Shown piece by piece: positions 1 through 13,784 of a stretch of 64,000 nt of DNA. The notes beneath the pieces are model-generated. The model worked only from the letters and a program-made list of their open reading frames with translations. It was not told the DNA's origin and did no database searches. Every line of letters begins with the position of its first letter. The stretch's first letter is position 1. Source of the stretch: Cristatella mucedo (taxonomy: Eukaryota; Bryozoa; Phylactolaemata; Cristatellidae); contig WPIO01000002.1 in NCBI GenBank assembly GCA_009760855.2, positions 12,246,501 to 12,310,500 on the forward strand. The letters are read 5' to 3'. Both the position numbers and the translations under genes were made by a program.

Positions 1-1285
1 TATGAGTATGCATCAAGAACCTTCAGCATGATGCTCTGTGCCAATCAGCTGGTCAAGTACTGTAACAGCTAAGGAATGCAAGGTCTGAAACCCATAAGTT
101 ATTGCTATGCCATTGCACTGTCAGAGCCTTCCTGCTGCCGCAGCAGCAATAGCATCATGGGATCTCGGACGACGAATCATAACTGAGCTTGGCCATCGGC
201 TTGGCCGATGCAATGATTGCGTTGAAATTAAATCAGCAGGCAGCATAGAGGCTGTGTCGCCAGCACTGTGCTTTGCACTTGCCCGACACGTCAGGTAATT
301 CCAAAACTATTCTGGCTGCCGTGACAGCATTAGCCCGAATCATGCCACACAGCCAGGAAGTCGAGCTGCCACCCGTGGACTCTGACCAGGCTAATTTATG
401 CAGCCATGCAGGCAGACTCCAATGCTGGATTTTCGAGGTGTCCCGTCAAGTATCAACTGAGGTTCAAAACTAACCAAGAAAGCTACTGCTAACAGCATTG
501 TCAAAAGACCAAATTTTTAGGTTGCAGCTTATCAGCTTCTGTGCTTGCAGATCCCAGCAAACTTGAACTTGTTTGTTTAGCTTTACTCTGGCAGGATTTT
601 ACAAGAATTTCCAAAGACTGTGAAGCCATAGTTCATTCTCACGATCTCCTTCATGCGTTATCATCTCTGACGTAGTCCCGGACTAGGAAAGCCCTTCAGT
701 TGCTCAGAAATCATTTAGTTTTGCACTACAAAACAGGCTTCCAGCTAGTCTTATTCGGAGCTTACCTTGTAATCTCGAAGTAATCCTTGTAATCCTTGCC
801 ATCTGCTTCATCCGGAAAGTCGCTAGTGGATCCGAAACTATATGCTTCGTCTCCGAATTTGCTTTGATACTTAAGCCAAGATAAATCAAGATTCCCCGCA
901 CTTGGCGATGCTTTGTCTGTGAGAGAGAGAGAGGGGGGAGAGAGAGAGCATTATCGGCTGCAGGTCAAGAATTAGCAGTTTGTGGTTAATGTGCCGGTAG
1001 ATCTTTTAACGAACGAATCGAAGTCAGGTATGGCGATTTAACTAGTGTTGTAAACTTGTCCTTTGCCTAGCAACTTTCATGCAATGTCGGAATTCTTTTC
1101 GTAGTGTCAATTCACTTGCCTAGTCTTTGAAGCTCTAGCAACACATGCAAAATGCAGATCTATTCACTTGTTATGTAAGGCTGTTGCTTCCTGTAGTGGT
1201 CAGTCCCATTAATTTTCCTGGCATTCTTTTGCAGCAACTACACTCGAATGTGATGGCTAGGAAAAGGCACCTATGCTTGAAATAT

Positions 1286-1288
<3 letters not shown>
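1..1288. other. no gene recognised, left edge
   Basis: I see no splice-flanked coding segment, tRNA or recognisable transposon protein here. A short GA-rich purine stretch lies near 920-950. Open frames are short and unlike any family I know. Confidence 0.5.

Positions 1289-1331
<43 letters not shown>
1289..1331. repeat. (TG)n microsatellite
   Basis: An uninterrupted TG run of about 21 units ends in a TGCGCACG-type edge. Open frames across it encode Cys-Val or His-Thr runs and are artefacts. Confidence 0.95.
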
Positions 1332-1333
<2 letters not shown>

Positions 1334-4300
1334 ACGAGTGCCTGCCTGTGTGGCTGCGCGTGAGCACTATATGTGCACATGGATTATCTATGAAAACCAT
1401 ATATATGTTAAGACTAGGAAGGATTCATAAATAATTATGGGATATTATAATTAACTTTGCAAAGCTGAGAGTCTGAAGTTGGAATTTCACAGCGGTGCTC
1501 GTTAGTTTCATCTTTGGTCTCTTATTGTTGCTTGATTGGTTAAAATTTTTGTCGATTTTCCAAAGTACGGTGCTTAGTGGCTTCTTCCTTTGTTTTCCAC
1601 TAACGTTGTTGTCTGCAAAAGTGTTGCCATTATTCCGGCAACTTGGATCTTTATTGATCACAATCCATCCTATCAAAACAGAGATGCATAGTTCGAAAAG
1701 CTTACACTGTGTATACCTTGAGGGAGAACGTGATAATGTTAAGCATTTCCTTAAGAAGACTTACCATTTTGCCGTGTATTCAACTATTGCACTCATAATC
1801 TTTCTTTTTAGCTTCCCGGCACCTCGAGCTGTGCGTCAAAACATCCCTAATTTGCTGATAATGGTGGCGAATAAATGCAGCAGCATTGTATATGCACATA
1901 ATAGCTTCTATAACTTACTATTTTTTTGTAAATCCTAGCCCCATATGTGCCAATTTTTTTAGAAATTTCTGTCCAATTAAATTTAAAATTAATTTCTAAT
2001 TTTATCTACAAAACGCCATTTTCCATACAAGTTTTATCTAGGCAATTGATTGGGCTTTCCTCCCATTGGTTAGCACCTGCTAATGAATCAGCATCGACTT
2101 CAGTTTGTGGAACCAATTTGTGTGCATTCTAAATTATAGACATTGATGGCTGCTTACATTGTTACGTATTCAAGTCACTATTAGTGAATCTGATGATGGC
2201 GACCACGAAGTGGTGGAACGCATTCCCTTGCATGTGCAAGTGCTACTGGAAAAACGTTTGATTTGGTTTTGTAATAGTAATAGCAACGCATTTGTTAAGT
2301 GCATTCAGATAACTTAATCTCTTCCTGGGCACTTTACATACACTGTAAAGGAAGCATGGCCATAAGGTTAGTGGCGGCATGCACAGCCTATACCTGTATT
2401 ACATGGTGAGCAGATTGTTTAGCATGCTCTTCTTGAAGCAAATGAATAACGGCTATCGAGTTTTGTTAGTCTCCTATTGGTGTATGCCGCTGGGCAGTTA
2501 GCACCTGTATAACACCGTTTTTTCGAGCAGCCTGGGAGTGCTACGATCACGGGTATAGTGCTAACCGCAGTCACCTACAGAACACGGCTCACCATACCCG
2601 TGAGCTGAGATGCTACTAGGTGCGAGATTGAACAATCCTTGCAACACTGGATTGAAAGCAGAGGATGCAACAGCATTAAGGCTCGATCAGGTGGATATAA
2701 GTACAAGCACGTTTTACAGACATTAGCTGTTCAGCAAAACCCGGCTGCACTATACCTATGTGGAAGCAATTGGTGCAGACCATCGAGCGGGCTCTCCCAG
2801 AAATAATATGACTGGTGCGTTGCCTACGTGATCTGCTGAGGGCAGTGCTCTTGGGCAGCAGGCTAAGGCCACCTTCAACCGTGCCTTCACCAGTGACATT
2901 AAAGAGAAGTATTTTCTTACCGCAAACTGCTTGGAGCTGATATCGTAGCAGAGAGGTGAAGTGGGATGGGGGAGCAGAGCCTGAGTCGGTGGACTTAGTG
3001 CCCTCCAAAGCCGCCGAAAGTGTCTTGTCTTTGAACTGCACTGCAGTCAGTGCAGTCAGCATGCCAGTAGAGAAGTGGGACAGCTGCTGCTAGGTCAGCC
3101 AAGCATTGTTTGCGGCCGGCTGTGTCTGCTTCAACAAACACAATCGGTCAATGCCACCAGCAGCTGCTCAAGTAGCAATTTCCAACGGGAGCTGAGCTGT
3201 TTCCCGACATCCTCCAGACAGCTCACAAGCACTGCCTGCTTCCCGGAAGCACTTTAACGATCAGCCAGCTCTGCTCCCCCTTGCCCAAGCATGAGCTTCG
3301 TTCAATGTGACCCTCGTAAGTTCTATATAAAAATAAAGCAGCTTGGCTAAGAGGCGGGAGTCGAGTATGGGCAAAGCACTGTCTGTATGCTGTATTTCAA
3401 AACTGTTCCAAACAAGACTGTCTTACTAAGCCTCGGCAAGTGAACCTCCATGCACACACTCCAAAACTCGGCAAACCCGGGATGGGTATGATCAATTTCC
3501 TCAAGTAATACTAGCAGACATCTTCAACAAACCTTGCATCAGTTATGAGACCTACCAAACATTACGACTGTTATAATTTTGTCGCGACCTCCACTAACAA
3601 TAGCGTAGCTGAAAGTGAGCGATCACAACCAAAAGGTGGCATTCACGAGCAGGTCAAGTGGCCAAAACCGTCCCAAAAAAGTCTCCTGCTACTTCTTGTA
3701 TGACCCGTGCAGTTGAATTAGTCCATTCATCACTATACAGGAAATGCTAGATGCCCGGCACACCCCATACTTTCAGAGCACGATGAGCAGAGCGGTGCAT
3801 GCTTCAGCTATCCAGACGTAAGCAGGCATGGTGATGGACCGTCCATTTGACCCAAACCATCCCCCTCAGATCCACAGCCCTCTCCCCGGCTCGATGCTTG
3901 TTAACACTTCAGCCTACCAGTAATTGGCTGTCTTGGGCACTGACTCTCTCTTAGGTTTGTCTTGCTCACGCTTACACCAGGAGCAATGACAAACACTTTA
4001 AAGTGTGTAGTTCCAAGGCTTTTCAGTTCGGCCTATAGTCACGGCCAAAATCAATGAACCGTCTGCCATTATCGCACCATACGCAGATCACAGTGCGAGC
4101 GGTCTGAGCCCAGCAGCAGCAGAACGGTTGCTCAAAACAGGTGGCTCTTGGTGGCTGACCGTGTCAACAGCTTCGAAATAAAGAATAGGCCGTGTGAGGG
4201 GCAGAGAAAGAATAGGGTGAACGCTGCCCATCGAATCATCTCCATTGACTTGAGACCGAGGATGTGCTGAATGCTTCGGCTCATGCTAATTCGTTCGGTG

Positions 4301-4884
4301 CATGCCGGTTTGCCCAGTGCATAACGGGCTATTGGAATTTTAAACGGCCCACTCCGTCCATTCGTCGATGCTCTGCTTGCTGTGTATTCGGAGCGCAGCG
4401 TTCGAGAGCGTCATCACTCGGCGGCCGGCTCCCCTCTCATTCTGTCGCGCTCTCTCGATTCCTCTCTTCTTCTCATGCCTACAATGCGTTCTCGCCTACA
4501 TTCCGATGCTTTCTCACTGGCTTCTACGGTGAGTCACGAGGTTGACGTTGTGTGGTGCATCCGATGCTCGTATGCACTATGTCCATAATTTAGTGTCCAT
4601 ACATTAATAGGCTAACGCTGTGCGTAGAGGAAAATAGATATAGTGCAATTGCTGTGACATGGTTGTTTAGCTCTACAGACTAAGCGTTGCATTTTTGCGG
4701 TTTATCTAGTGTAACAGAGCCTGGATTTTTGCCGATCGCTTAGTCCGCCGGGTAAAGAATCTACTCACTAAATATAAACATCTCGACCGAACGCGAGAGG
4801 AATCTGAAAGCTCTATGCTAATAATCATACCCTGAGAAGTCGAAACTTCTGTCTAACGATGGTTGGAGGAGCAGCAGCTCGAGC
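1332..4884. other. no gene recognised; faint LINE/SINE tail remnant near 2265-2355
   Basis: The stretch is AT-rich to mixed. Around 2265-2355 the minus strand resembles the shared LINE/SINE 3' end found elsewhere (an AACTTAATCTCTTCCTGGGC core). A 10-bp inverted repeat (TCACGGGTAT / ATACCCGTGA) lies near 2550-2613. Nothing supports a protein gene. Confidence 0.4.
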
Positions 4885-5275
4885 AAGGCACGCTCTGCAT
4901 GCCAATGCTATTGATAGCAACGCATCCTTGCATAAGTTTGCCACTGAAGTTGCCTTGACCTTTCTTAGGCAACGACATCTACTCTACAACTGCCGACTAT
5001 GGCACATCTTTTTCAGCGGTCCTGAACTGCTACTTCTATGCTACTCACTACCTCAACTACTCTCCTAACTCTGCTATGCTTCCCACTTTCTCTTTGTTGC
5101 GTGCGACGAAGTCTGTTGTCTACCGAATGCGTACCGAAAGCCGCTTAGGCTGTGAGTGCGCTATACAAAACTCTCCTGCGTAACACCCACATGGTCGCTC
5201 TGCATGCCAATGCTATTGATAGCAACATCCTTGCATAAGCTTGCCACTGAGGTTGCCTTGACCTTTGATTAGCAA
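4885..5275. repeat. unclassified dispersed repeat (family D), two partial units
   Basis: A segment from about 4888 contains GCTCTGCATGCCAATGCTAT and following sequence. A shorter second unit starting at about 5199 repeats it. A third, diverged relative lies at about 59185-59370 in a DOCK-gene intron; it shares the CAACGACATCT core, the TTTTTCAGC-GTCCTGA segment and the AACTCTCC-G-GTAA-ACCCAC end. No coding potential or terminal structure was recognised. Confidence 0.6.
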
Positions 5276-5448
5276 GCTTAGCTCACAGTCCAAGCCGTGC
5301 GAGCTGAAAGAGCTTTAGCTCATCCATGCAGAATGAAAATGACGCTCGATGATGCAATATGCTCAGGAGATCTGTCCAGCTTTCCTCAGGCCAGCCTCAC
5401 CTTCGTGACTGGCTCAACGGTCACCATTTCCAGCTTCATACGAACCAG

Positions 5449-5545
5449 TTAATAATAATAATAATACACGTGATAAAGTGCCCTCAGTGAAATTAATCTC
5501 TTTCTAGGCGCTTGACATTTGCTGCAAAGGAAGCTCGATCGATTG
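5449..5545 (-). mobile_element. LINE 3'-end fragment (CR1/L2-like)
   Basis: An (AAT)n run is followed by the reverse complement of the LINE 3' tail seen at 12800-12893 and 13560-13664 (TAATCTCTTTCTAGGCGCTT core). Only the 3'-most ~90 bp are present, a typical severely 5'-truncated insertion. Confidence 0.75.
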
Positions 5546-8500
5546 CGCTTTCAGTTCATCTGTCGCTAAAATAAGCCATTAGTGAATCGTCTGTTATCTG
5601 TACCTTGTGAATGTAATTCACTGCTACGCCTTGTTTTGAATCTCCTGCAGGGTTTGCATGCAATTTCTCCACAACTTTTCGTTGTTTTATAATTTTAACG
5701 GTCGAGTATTCGATTCTAACATTTCTCTGCTTTTTGAGGAATGTTAGCGAGAGTAGACTTGTCGTAGGTGCTCACGCTAAAAGTCTTTCTCAATGCCAGC
5801 TCGACCCCCTGAAACGAGAGTCGGAGAGTTTTGCTTGGTATTGACGAGGATCAATCTCTGGTAAACGAAATCATCCTGGCCTATAAATGAAATTGTGCCA
5901 TTAATAAAGCAATGGTACTCGATTACAAAGGTGATTTAATTTTTTAGATTTTTAATTTATTATTGACCTAGTTAAATTCTGGGAACGAAGAAATGTGTAG
6001 GCAAACAAGTTTGATGAACCAGAAATACTTTATTATCATTGCCCAGCATTGATTGCTCAAAAAACTTTCACCCTAACCCCATTTGGTAATATATTATATC
6101 TGTTTTCGAACCCCTTCGCCGAGACAACGAATACCATGGTGCTCTTGGCGTAGGCTAATTGGAGTTTTATATTTTGATCGCCGGGAGTGTCTTTAATGCT
6201 GCCCAAGCGAGAGCAGGTGCTCGTCGATTCGGTTCGGTATGCGCAGCCATTACTGAGCCCATAGATGACACTACCTATACCCCGACTCAGCTGAGCCCTC
6301 GATATAAATGATTCACGGATGCTATGACTTCGACTGAGACTCGGTGACTGCAGTCACAGCTTCTTAGAGATGAGGCGGTTGCTTGTTCTCGTGGGAAATC
6401 TGCAGTAAAACACGAAACCTGCTAGGGGAGTAGCACCAGGATTTGCACCAGTTTCAGGTTTGGAGAGCAATTGAAGTGGTACATCGACGCACATCGTGCT
6501 AGTAGCCAGAGCGAGGATCATCGTGCCATGACAGTACAACAAAGTTCTTCCATTCACGCTGGAGTATTGTGCAAAACGCTGATTCCTTTGATTTTTCCTA
6601 GCCTGCAGACATTGAGGTCATTCTGCTGTGCAAAGCTGCCAATACAAATACCGAAAACCAGGCACTACACCAGTCACCAGCGGCGTGTCTTGGGTGGTCT
6701 GGAAATTAAGTGCATTCACATTATTTATACATGCTCCTCTCCTGTGACCTGAAAGTGATGAAGGACACCTGTAAGCGTCCATTTCAGAATAGCTCAAGAG
6801 GTGGAAGGTGCAGCCTGCCACCTCTTTGGGGGGCGTATGCCCGCAGCGGAAGCTAGCAACAGTGAGCAAATGAGTAGCGAGCTTAGCTCTCAAATAATGG
6901 TGGCGACATGCTGCCCATTAGATCCCTTCGGCTTGTTCGGTTTATGTCAAAGCAAGCGTGCGTGCCGTCGTGGCATAAGTGCCACTTTTCAAAGAGCTCT
7001 GCTTTCCTAGGATCCCTGTTGACATCCTCCGCGGAGGTAACTTTATATAGTCAACACATCGGCTGCAGTGGTGCTAGTGCAGCAGCTGTTGAATTTCCGG
7101 CGATTTGAGCTACGAGGCAGCATTTGCCAACCCTACCCCCCCCCGTGACGCTCCCAAGGGGAAAAGCAAGTGTGCATCCCTCTTCCAAATGTACTGTGCT
7201 CCTAACAAACCGAATGCCGGAACACTTTGCCGGCAGACACGACTCCATCCATGGCTCGTTTAGCCTCACGGCATTTGGTTTGTCGGTATTAATCTTCCTT
7301 GTGAGCGGAAGTGGGCTACACTGGTGCATGTCATTATTGCTAAGTAGAGTATTCCTTCCTTGTCAGCCTATCTGAAGTACATAGAAAAAGATCTAGTTCT
7401 TTGAGTTAACTCTGCATATGTGTGCGCTCACTGGTGTATGCTAAAATCATTCCAGTGTGCTTTATTTTTTTAGACATATAGGGTGCAAAGAGCCAGATTC
7501 GGGGCTGTGCTAATGATCAAAACTTCTAGACAAAACATCTGGCGTCACAAACGAGGTGTAGCGGCTTCCACGTCCGGACAGAAATAGGCCGAAAACGCAG
7601 CGCTTGTAACGGCTCTAGTATCAGCCGGCTAGTGACGAAGACCGGCGCAGCCCTGAACCTTGTATCTATCACAGCTAGCGACTTGTAGATGCAGCAGCAA
7701 TGCATGCAAGCGTATAGCTCAAAGCCTGGCACTGAAATCGGCTCCCTTGCTAGAGCGCCCAACGCCCTGCACATGATACTACGTCTTCGGCTTCTATGCT
7801 CCGACTTGACCGTACACTATCACGCAATCGGTTCCTAGCCATTACAATGCAAGAACCACGAATGAAGAACGTCAGCCATAATCCCGTCTACTTAAGACGT
7901 ACAGGGTCCACACTCAGGCACAGGCAGAATGGAGAATCCGATTGGTGGATGGAGGATCCGACCCGAGCGCCGGACCCTACGTCATAACGTTCGCCCTCGC
8001 CCTTCTCTGCGCCGAAGGCCGCAGGCGGCTGCTCCTCTAGTCTTATCCACCAACGTGCAGACGGCAGAACGGATCGGTTCGGCTTGTCCTTGCAATGTGT
8101 TACCCCGTTACCTATCCCCCACCCCGCGTCACGTGACCAGTTTCTCTTAATCTCTCAAGAGGCTCGCGCTTGCAGGCTATTGAAGGGATGCGGCTGGTGG
8201 CAGGGACCGTAGATGTCAAACCACGTCAGCGCTCCCTGGGCACGGAAATAGTGCTACAGGGTGCAGGCGACGAGGCAAGATGGTTTCAAGGGGGCTTTTG
8301 GGAGATCGTGCGTTCTGTAACTTTATGGACTGAAGCTTCAAAGGTGCTCGGTTGGCTTGACCGGGTCTAGAGAGTTTGCCCTAAGAGACCGCGGGGTTGA
8401 AATGCCTGATTTCTGGAATTGGAATGCTCCTAGCACCATGGCAGCCAGTTGGCTTGGTCGCTCCTGGAGTTCTGAGTAGCAGCGTAGCACTGGCACTGGC

Positions 8501-9227
8501 ACTGGCAGCTTATTTCGTTCAGCACGTGCAAGCAGAACTGGAGCAGGAGCTGCTGCACGCAACAAATCGCTTGCCGGTACTGCTTGCTTACACACTTCTC
8601 CCTAAGCCTACTACTGGAAGGTATCAGAAGAGAAAGAGGCAAAGACGCGACAAAGGGAAGTGGCCAACTGCATGACCTTACGCGTCATTTAGTCGAGGTC
8701 ATTTTAAAGGCCAAGCGACCCCTTTAAAAGTGGCCTATCGTTGCATGCAACAAGATCCACTTTAAATCGTCATTTCGAGTCTTACTTTTGCAAAGTTATT
8801 TTTAGGCCTGCAATGCCCGCTAGCGGCTTCTCGGTCCTTTCGGTGCTCCATTCTCTAAGTCTGTCGCATGTGCTCCATTCCAGATTTCTCAACTGATAGG
8901 TTCCGAAAAAATGACCGAAGCAAGGAGGTAGCATCTTGGAAAAGGTGAGCATTTCGCTACTTTGACGTATGAACAAATGAGATCGCGACGAACAAGTGAT
9001 TGTCATCCAGCAATACCCGTGTAATCGTCTTCAAAGTTATTGGGACGCTGACAGGTTACTTGCATTCACCTCCGAAAGCGTAGGTTGATCGCCACGGCAT
9101 TCTATTTCATACCATTAAGGACATCATTGAAAAAAAAATAAAGATCTCGATCAGAGCAAATGCCAGATTATTCAAGGTTTTTCTCCAAACTAATAAGGGA
9201 AAAATATTTCAATATAAGTAAATAAAT
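5546..9227. other. no gene recognised
   Basis: Several open frames of 60-90 codons occur, but none shows a recognisable domain, a consistent splice pattern or a repeat relationship. I leave this stretch unannotated. Confidence 0.5.
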
Positions 9228-9400
9228 AAGTATTAGCTGATTAACAACCTTATCTGTAGAGCCGCAGAAGAACCTTAACGGCTTTCACCTCCATTTGTAG
9301 TTGGCAATAAGGGACCGCCCACTCCCGAATTCGAGCCCACAACCTTTGTTGTCAAGATCAGGCACCTAGCTTCCCTGGCTAACATATTTTGACAATCAGA
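9228..9400 (-). mobile_element. tRNA-derived SINE, family A (diverged copy)
   Basis: This is the oldest-looking of four related ~175-bp copies (others near 30518, 31682 and 56590). It carries the AGCTGATTAA-ACA start, the GAACCTTAACGGCTTTCACC middle and a B-box-like AATTCGAGCCCACAACCT segment, read on the minus strand. Confidence 0.65.
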
Positions 9401-10876
9401 TAAAACATCTCTAGGTGCAAATTATCCGATACTTATGAAGCCAAGATCTCAATAAGAAGAAGCTTGTTAAGAAACGGTGTGACGCGAACATAATTTTCTT
9501 GCAAGAAGTTAAAATTTTCGGGTGGTATAGTCAAATTGAAAAATGTGGTTGCGGTACCTCTTAATGTCTTTGCCTCGTCCGGCCACTTTTTTCTTATAAC
9601 AGATCAAGTCATGTGCAGTCAAATATGTTCATGGTTATTTATAGGAAATTGTGCATGTTTAGTGTGCCTCTGTCTTGGCTACAAAATTACTTGTTCATGC
9701 TTGGCAACTTGGCTCAGCTATCTCTTGCTCTAGCGATTGCATAGTGTATACGGTACTGCTACAGAATAGTCATTCTGGCGAATTAATTGGTCCTTCAAAC
9801 GATAGAATTTTATTTTTAGAAGAGCCGGCGTCTTAGTTTTGATTTCACTTCTATCCAAATGTGGCGCTGTCTAGAAACACCGAAAAATACAGTCGCTAGT
9901 GCTCAAGAGTGCTACAATACATCCGTGAGGTGGTGGCAACATTTAGTGGTAAAACTGCCAAAGCTTTTGCGATTTAAGCATTACCATATACAAGTTCCTG
10001 AATTCAATGCTTTAGATAGGCCAGTTCTAATAATTCTTATCCTACCCGGCTCCGTCGCCGAAATCTACTAGGGAGTTGTGGCTTCCGGATCCGGCTCCGA
10101 CGTTCCGTGAGCTCCACGGTGACGCCCTAGTGACGTCACTTGCCAGGACTGCTGGGCTGCTGCCTCCAAGGTCTTGGGTTGAGCATGCAGGGTCACGCCC
10201 TCTTGCGGCGAGGCGCTTGGTTAAAGCTCGATTTCTCTTAGGATTCAATAAAAAAAGAAGTTTTATATAAATATATACATTCTTGATTGTTTAATTCTGC
10301 AGCTTTGGTACCCCAATTAGACTTCGGTTGAGCTGTATAAATGCATTGACTAGTTCTGCGACAGTTTCATTTTTAAAGTCGAGTTTTTAACTTTTTCGCA
10401 CAGTTTAAAAGTCTGGGGATATTGAAAGTCCCAACGGTCGTCCAATAGTATCACGGCAGAGTCATAGATGGCAGCGTTGCAATCGAGGCATAGGTACATT
10501 TAGCAGCATCCCTAGTGGTCTAAGCGATAGGCGGCGCTTCAGTCGACGAGAGGCCGCTTCGATAGCAGCAGCGCCGCCAACAGCTCCGGACCGGCAAGAT
10601 GACGGGCCGGAGCTGTTGGCTCCACGTGACGAGCAGAGCGCTCATCCCGTTCTATAGCGAGCCAGCCAGAAGTCGGCTGTGGGCATCGATCTGCTGAGCT
10701 TGCTAGCAGGACTAATTGCAAATATGAGCTGCAGCTCGTCTGAGCGCCAAAGGCGGCCAAAGGTGGCTGGTGGGTCACGTCAGGTACAGGCTCGTGAAGC
10801 GATCGTCAGGTTCCGACAGCAGTTTGACAATAGGTAGAACAACTGGGCATCGCGCTGGGTCGCAGCTGGTTCCCTA
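9401..10876. other. no gene recognised
   Basis: No exon with recognisable protein similarity was found. The segment from 10500 to 10870 is more GC-rich than its surroundings, but I cannot assign it a role. Confidence 0.45.
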
Positions 10877-11237
<361 letters not shown>

Positions 11238-11989
11238 CATCTGCTGCCGCGAGCCACCTGCAAGAGAAGAAGCAAGCAGACAGACGAATGCCTTTGACGA
11301 GGCAGAAAGCAGAAGACGAGGCCGAGGAAGAATGTTTGACTCGTGCTTTTCCTCACGGTCTCGTTTGAACGAGACGCCTCCGTTAAAAATGCGTTTGGAA
11401 AGCTTTCGTTTCGAGCCAGCACTTGTGACGCACGCGAGAAAAGTGTCAACCCTCGAAACGTCGCGCAGGCGTGGATTTTGAAGATTCAAGAGTAAGCGTA
11501 AAAGCGTATAGCTGCACAAGGGTGCAGCCGCATCGACTTACCGGTCGGCAGAGACGGCAGTCGGCAGTCGCTAAGACTTCCTGATGGGACTCTTCATTGT
11601 TATCCTTTAAAAACGTAATTGAATGACGCTGATCAAAAGCCTGACTATAACTATCTCATGATTCAATACACAAGTCAATGTTTTATTTCATTCACGAGGG
11701 TGTATGTTGTGGCTACATGCAACAACTAGCAAGTTTATCAACCCCGTTTTTGACATTAGGATGGTCGGCGCGGCTGATCGGCCCTCGAAAAAGGCGAAAA
11801 AGGAGTAGTGTATGCGCGACCTACATTGGGCATGGATTCGTGGGCTCACTTGCGAGCTCGATGCTAATAATCACAATAATAGAGCACTCACATTCAAATT
11901 CTGTAACTCGGTGAGGACTAATGCCACAGACGTCTGAAAATGAAGGCGAGTAGGGTTGAGACTCATGGGTATTCTTCTGCGACACATCT

Positions 11990-12893
11990 GCACGCCCCTG
12001 CATTCCTGCAATGGTTCAGGTCCTATCTCAGTAGGAGACTCCAGAGTATTGACGCAAATGGACAAAGATCTTCTGAGGTACCTCTGAAATATCGGGTACC
12101 TCAGGGCTCCGTGCTAGGTCCCGTTCTTTTCACGGTTTATATTCTCACTCTTGCTGATGTGATTGCCAAGACCAATCTAGGCTTTTACTTTTATGCAGCT
12201 GACATCCCGTCTTGACTTCTGCAACTTACTGCTTGCTGGCCTACCGGCATGTGCAATCAGGCTTTTACAGCTGGTGCAAAACTCTAGGCTTGTTTGTCGT
12301 TAGCGATGCCGTTGCCACATCATACCACTTCTCTCTAACCTGCATTGGCTCCCAGTCAAGCAATGCATGGACTTCAAGGTTTTGTCGCTCACTTTTAGGT
12401 CACTTCATTCTTTGCCTCCAGCCAATCTCTCAGATCTACTCCCCCACCAGGCCAAGCATCGTACCACCCGCTTTTTGGAATCCCAACACTTTACCAATAC
12501 CTCGTACAAACCTCACATCCTTCGGGGACCGTGCATTTAGTTTGTATGTTCCCAAAGCCTGTAACTCATTCCCGACTTGCGTCACAACATCCCCTGACTT
12601 GACTACATTTAAAAAAAACTTAAAAACACACCTGTTTAGGACAGCATTTAGTGGGTGCCTGTGATTTGTACAGAATGTGCTTATGTGTGCTGACACTGTG
12701 CATGCTGCCAGTAACCACACTTGCATGCTGAACACATGCATGTAACCCCTAACCATGTTATTCCTGTTGCTTATCAAGCTTGATATTACTCACCATTCAA
12801 TCGCGTTTCCCTTTGCAGCAAATCTAAAGCGCCTAGAAAGAGATTGAGTTTTCTGAGGGCGTTTTATCAAGTGCATTATTATTATTATTATTA
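11990..12893 (+). mobile_element. CR1/L2-like LINE copy 1, internally deleted, (ATT)n tail
   Basis: A reverse-transcriptase fragment in the frame from 11940 to 12215 includes FRSYLSRR and the VPQGSVLGPVLF motif typical of Jockey/CR1/L2-type enzymes. Near 12200 the YADD-type catalytic motif reads YAAD, and the sequence then jumps straight into the C-terminal SRLDFCN-type region. The rest of the catalytic palm and the thumb are therefore missing. The C-terminal region continues frameshifted to about 12664. The 3' UTR ends in the GCGCCTAGAAAGAGATTGAG motif and an ATT run at about 12874-12893. The copy is non-functional. Confidence 0.85.
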
Positions 12894-12895
12894 AA

Positions 12896-13631
12896 ATTCG
12901 GGCTTGTTTAGATAAAGATACCACGTCCAAGTTAGTTCATGCATTCGTGACATCCCGTCTCGACTTCTGCAACTCACTGCTTACTGGCCTACCAGCATGT
13001 GCGATCAGGCGATTGCAGCTTGTGCAAAACTCTGCAGCTAGGCTTGTCTGTCGTGAGCGTCGCAGTTGCCACATTACTCCACTTCTCTCCGACCTGCACT
13101 GGCTACCAGTCAAGCAACGGATTGACTTCAAGGTTTTGTCGCTCACTTTTAGGTCCCTTCATTCTATGGCTCCAGCCTATCTGTCAGATATACTACCCCA
13201 TCAGGCCAAGCATCGTACCACCCGCTTTTCGGAATCCTACAGTCTAGAAATACCTCATACAAACCTTAAATTCTTTGGAGACCGTGCATTTAGTTCATAT
13301 GCTCTCAAAGCCTGGAACTCCCTCCCGACCTGCGTCAGAACATCCCCTGACCTGACCATATTTAAAAGGAACCTAAAAACACACGTATTTAGGACAGCAT
13401 TTAGTGGGTCCCTGTGATTCGTCCTTGATGTGCTTATGCATGCTGACACTGTGCATGCTGCCACTAACCACATTTGTATGCTGACCCTGTGCATGTCACC
13501 CTTAACCATATTATTCATTTCGTTTGTTTTTCAAGCATGATTTTACTTACCATTCAATTGCATTTCACTTTACAGCAAATGTAAAGCGCCTAGATAGAGA
13601 TTGAGTTCTCTGAGGGCGCTTTATCAAGTGA

Positions 13632-13664
<33 letters not shown>
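12896..13664 (+). mobile_element. CR1/L2-like LINE copy 2, 5'-truncated, C-terminal domain intact
   Basis: It starts directly after the ATT tail of copy 1. The frame from 12896 to 13417 is open and encodes the post-thumb C-terminal region of a non-LTR polymerase: SRLDFCNSLLTGLP, LQLVQNSAARLV, LHWLPVKQRIDFKVLSL, FGDRAFSSYALKAWNSLP, and a stop after FRTAFSGSL. The 3' UTR then ends in ATT repeats at 13634-13664. The upstream endonuclease and reverse transcriptase are absent, so this is a dead 5'-truncated copy. It is younger-looking than copy 1 because its frame is intact. Confidence 0.88.
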
Positions 13665-13665
<1 letters not shown>

Positions 13666-13719
13666 CAATGTCGGCCAGGACCAGCATCCCGCTCGGAGCC
13701 CAGCTCGAAGCCCCGCGAA

Positions 13720-13784
13720 GACTTCCTGTCAGGACTTCCTGCGTGGACTTCCTGTCAGGACTTCCTGTCAGGACTTCCTGCGCG
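13720..13784. repeat. 13-bp tandem repeat, five units
   Basis: Five adjacent 13-bp units follow GACTTCCTGTCAG; units 2 and 5 vary at the last four bases (GCGTG, GCGCG). The repeat lies just downstream of LINE copy 2. Confidence 0.9.

Noticed and set aside
1495-1938. 147-codon hydrophobic frame as a membrane protein
   Set aside because: No ATG at the start of the frame, AT-driven Leu/Phe composition and no recognisable family.
4264-4560. Possible first exon ending at a GTGAGTC donor near 4531
   Set aside because: The donor match is good but no promoter, partner exon or recognisable peptide supports it.
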